Part shown: in pieces, positions 63,401-64,000 of the stretch
Position numbering within the stretch: the stretch's first letter is position 1
Layout of the letters: the number at the start of each line of letters is the position of its first letter
The notes under the pieces: generated by a model
Database searches by the model: none
The model's input: the letters and a program-made list of their open reading frames with translations, nothing else
What the model was told of the DNA's origin: nothing
Position numbers and translations under genes: made by a program
DNA from: Paracoccus denitrificans
GTDB taxonomy: Bacteria > Pseudomonadota > Alphaproteobacteria > Rhodobacterales > Rhodobacteraceae
Direction: 5' to 3'
Assembly (NCBI GenBank): GCA_005768755.1
Contig: VAFL01000010.1
Span: 76,131-140,130 of the forward strand
DNA: 64,000 bases

Positions 63401-63876
63401 CGCGCGAATTTCTTTCGCGTCACGAAGACCATCTTGCGCTTCGCAAACTGAGATCAGGCAAGCCTTTGACCAGGCTGGATATCGAAGAACTTGAACGGAT
63501 GCTGATCGAGGCTGGCATAGGTTCTGATCAAGAAATCGCACGGGCCAAGAGCACCGAGAGTGCACAAGTGCGTGGCTTTGGGGTTTTCTTGCGCTCTCTG
63601 GTCGGGCTGGATCGTGGCGCCGTCCAGCAGCATTTCGCCGATTTCATTTCTGGCGGGAAATCCGCCGATCAGATCGAATTCGTCGGTATGGTTATCGAGC
63701 ATCTGTGTGCGAACGGCGTCGTCGATCCCGGCCTTCTCTATGAAAGCCCTTTCACCGAAATGTCTCCAGACGGTCCAGACGGCGTCTTCGAAGGTGCTGC
63801 CGTCGAGGATTTCCTGGAGCGTATTCGTGGCATGAACCGGACCGCCGAAATTGAGCCGCCTGCAGAGACCGGCTGA
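60454..63876 (+). CDS. hsdR: Type I restriction endonuclease subunit HsdR
   Basis: Motor-nuclease subunit of 1140 aa. A DUF4145-like N-terminal region (1-110) and a coiled coil (about 148-197) precede the PD-(D/E)XK nuclease, seen as FADYVLWGADG and AVIEAKR near 263. The SF2 helicase follows: Walker A MATGTGKTRT near 380, DEAH in VIIDEAHRS near 475, LVGLTATPRD near 500 and MVGRGTRLSP near 709. The extra DUF4145 domain and the C-terminal EcoEI-type region suggest the large R-subunit group. All motifs look intact. Confidence 0.94.
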   Translation: MSASNFAHLETDFPTVYAAAASAERLATSEPEAAVILSGKAVELALGWAFAHDAGLTPPAQFGASRMINDPDFKAIAGQKVHAKARFINLVRNKSAHEGVTLKPDAARQVIQELHHVMHWFGRTYARHQKPPEPNDFDPAPLNARLDLIKQARGRIQSTETALQQRTEELEALRAQYASLDSELKAKRAEVAQARADQAADPHDYHEAETRNRLIDLLLAESGWTELKQGKDVEYRVEPMPNEKGHGFADYVLWGADGLPLAVIEAKRTRRAPSDGQQQAKLYADALEQMHGRRPVIFYTNGYEHWIWDDARNIAPRRLGGFKTAQELGEMIARRKDARPLTSQRPNAAIAGRPYQTRALTRIAEHFDAGSRKALLVMATGTGKTRTVIALVDMMIRAGLVKRALFLADRISLVRQARNAFAAHLPDSAPVNLVTDPSGTGRVYVSTYPTMMNLIDRADTNGRRFGPGHFDLVIIDEAHRSIYKRYRAIFEWFDSYLVGLTATPRDEVDRDTYRLFDLDPGHPTDFYGLEEAIEDDFLVPFVPISLPTRFMREGIRYDDLTDEEKDQWDELDWGESGRRDEVTSGEINRYLFNADTVDKVLAHLMTHGIRVDGGDKIGKTIIFAANKAHAKFIEDRFNIGWPNYGGSFVRCIVHGESYAQSLIEAFEIPSKEPQIAISVDMLDTGVDVPEVVNLVFFKLVRSKTKFWQMVGRGTRLSPHLFGPNLRKTEFRIFDVCGNLEFFGSNPELADPKMPKSMTERLIEARLNIARTIDGQHSAHVSVEGADDQTKQDELNEVRSSLINDVRRFVAGLDVTSFVVRQQLRQVDAWQSEDAPWSDLSEAAADELQDLAALPSSTNLGGDEAKRFDLLMFDLQLALMGRSSKLETCRKKLVEIARALSTKAAIPAVARQADLIDDTLTDVWWTDLTVPVVERARLRLRDLVHLIDQGARVILYTDFEDELGVATTVVLNPAADFAAFKKKAREFLSRHEDHLALRKLRSGKPLTRLDIEELERMLIEAGIGSDQEIARAKSTESAQVRGFGVFLRSLVGLDRGAVQQHFADFISGGKSADQIEFVGMVIEHLCANGVVDPGLLYESPFTEMSPDGPDGVFEGAAVEDFLERIRGMNRTAEIEPPAETG

Positions 63877-63902
63877 GTATTGGGGTTTTAAACCCGTAGA
63901 AC

Positions 63903-64000
63903 GTAAGCGCAACGACGAGGCCCTATGCGGCGATGCTTGACGGTTCGTTGTAGCGCCACGGCATGAGTTCTTCGATGCGGGATCTGGGGTGCCCGTCGAT
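63903..64000 (-). mobile_element. IS66-family insertion sequence, right end, runs off the window
   Basis: The terminal repeat begins GTAAGCGCAACGACG at 63903, matching the GTAAGCG ends known for IS66-type elements. A transposase C-terminus follows on the minus strand. The boundary lies 26 bp after the hsdR stop. The 8 bases before it could be a target duplication but the other end is outside the window. Confidence 0.75.
63923..64000 (-). CDS. IS66 family transposase, C-terminal fragment
   Basis: The last 25 codons read IDGHPRSRIEELMPWRYNEP and end in AA-stop. The HPxxRIEELMPW motif is the typical C-terminus of the IS66 TnpC transposase (DDE type). The rest is beyond the window edge, so integrity cannot be judged. 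Confidence 0.8.
   Translation of the reverse strand: MDGHPRSRIEELMPWRYNEPSSIAA

Noticed and set aside
1..64000. CRISPR array, rRNA genes or prophage
   Set aside because: No regularly spaced repeats, rRNA-like sequence or phage structural genes were seen anywhere in the window.

Overview
The window is GC-rich chromosomal DNA, almost certainly from an alphaproteobacterium of the Rhodobacterales (Paracoccus/Roseobacter type). The basis is the gene families and their arrangement: BetI with a ChoX/ChoW/ChoV choline ABC transporter, two complete TRAP transporters, ArgO/ArgP, a TIGR00282-type phosphoesterase, and the codon usage. No database search was possible, so the taxonomy is inference. Nearly the whole window is coding and most operons are tightly packed, with ATGA or longer overlaps.

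Layout. 1-4.3 kb: BMP-type nucleoside/purine ABC transporter (the ATPase is cut by the window edge) ending in a clear terminator. 4.4-8.1 kb: small membrane protein, betI and choXWV, with a perfect 20-bp BetI-like palindrome between betI and choX. 8.1-17.5 kb: small proteins, divergent argO/argP, yebC, two SLC13 permeases around a small lipoprotein gene, a YmdB-type phosphoesterase and a soluble PAS chemoreceptor. 17.8-20.0 kb: a lone histidine ammonia-lyase gene followed by a decayed HutC-type repressor. 20.1-28.8 kb: a glucan-degradation locus with an alpha/beta hydrolase and GH15 enzyme on the plus strand, facing lacI, an SbmA/BacA-like ABC protein, a GH3 beta-glucosidase and a PF10091/GH144-like glucanase on the minus strand. 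28.9 kb: tRNA-Arg(CCT) followed by about 0.75 kb of poorly coding DNA.

29.7-34.4 kb: GntR regulator, DapA-family lyase/deaminase and a TRAP transporter; an identical 11-bp site lies before both gntR and dapA. 34.5-36.8 kb: two tiny ORFs and a 654-aa membrane-anchored orphan with a WG-repeat-like tail. 37.1-45.6 kb: a probable hydroxycinnamate-ester catabolic cluster with a MarR regulator, acyl-CoA synthetase, crotonase, SDR, TRAP transporter and secreted tannase/feruloyl esterase. 45.7-46.0 kb: a metallo-beta-lactamase-fold fragment. 46.1-49.1 kb: a FecCD-type metal-chelate ABC importer. 49.2-52.8 kb: LLM flavin oxidoreductase, NADP-binding partner and HxlR regulator, then GNAT and a flavin monooxygenase. 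53.1-55.8 kb: copA and csoR around two CsoR-type operators.

55.8-64.0 kb: a defence locus. After about 0.9 kb of degraded DNA, which holds a small gene broken by one in-frame TAG, comes a compact type I restriction-modification operon hsdM - GIY-YIG/DUF4357 - hsdS - hsdR. An IS66-family element begins 26 bp after hsdR and runs off the window.

The most interesting points are the GIY-YIG protein built into the type I operon, the glucan locus with a BacA-like transporter, the decayed hutC beside an intact hutH, the paired gntR/dapA operator, the orphan 654-aa protein with its tiny neighbours, and the single-stop pseudogene before the restriction locus.
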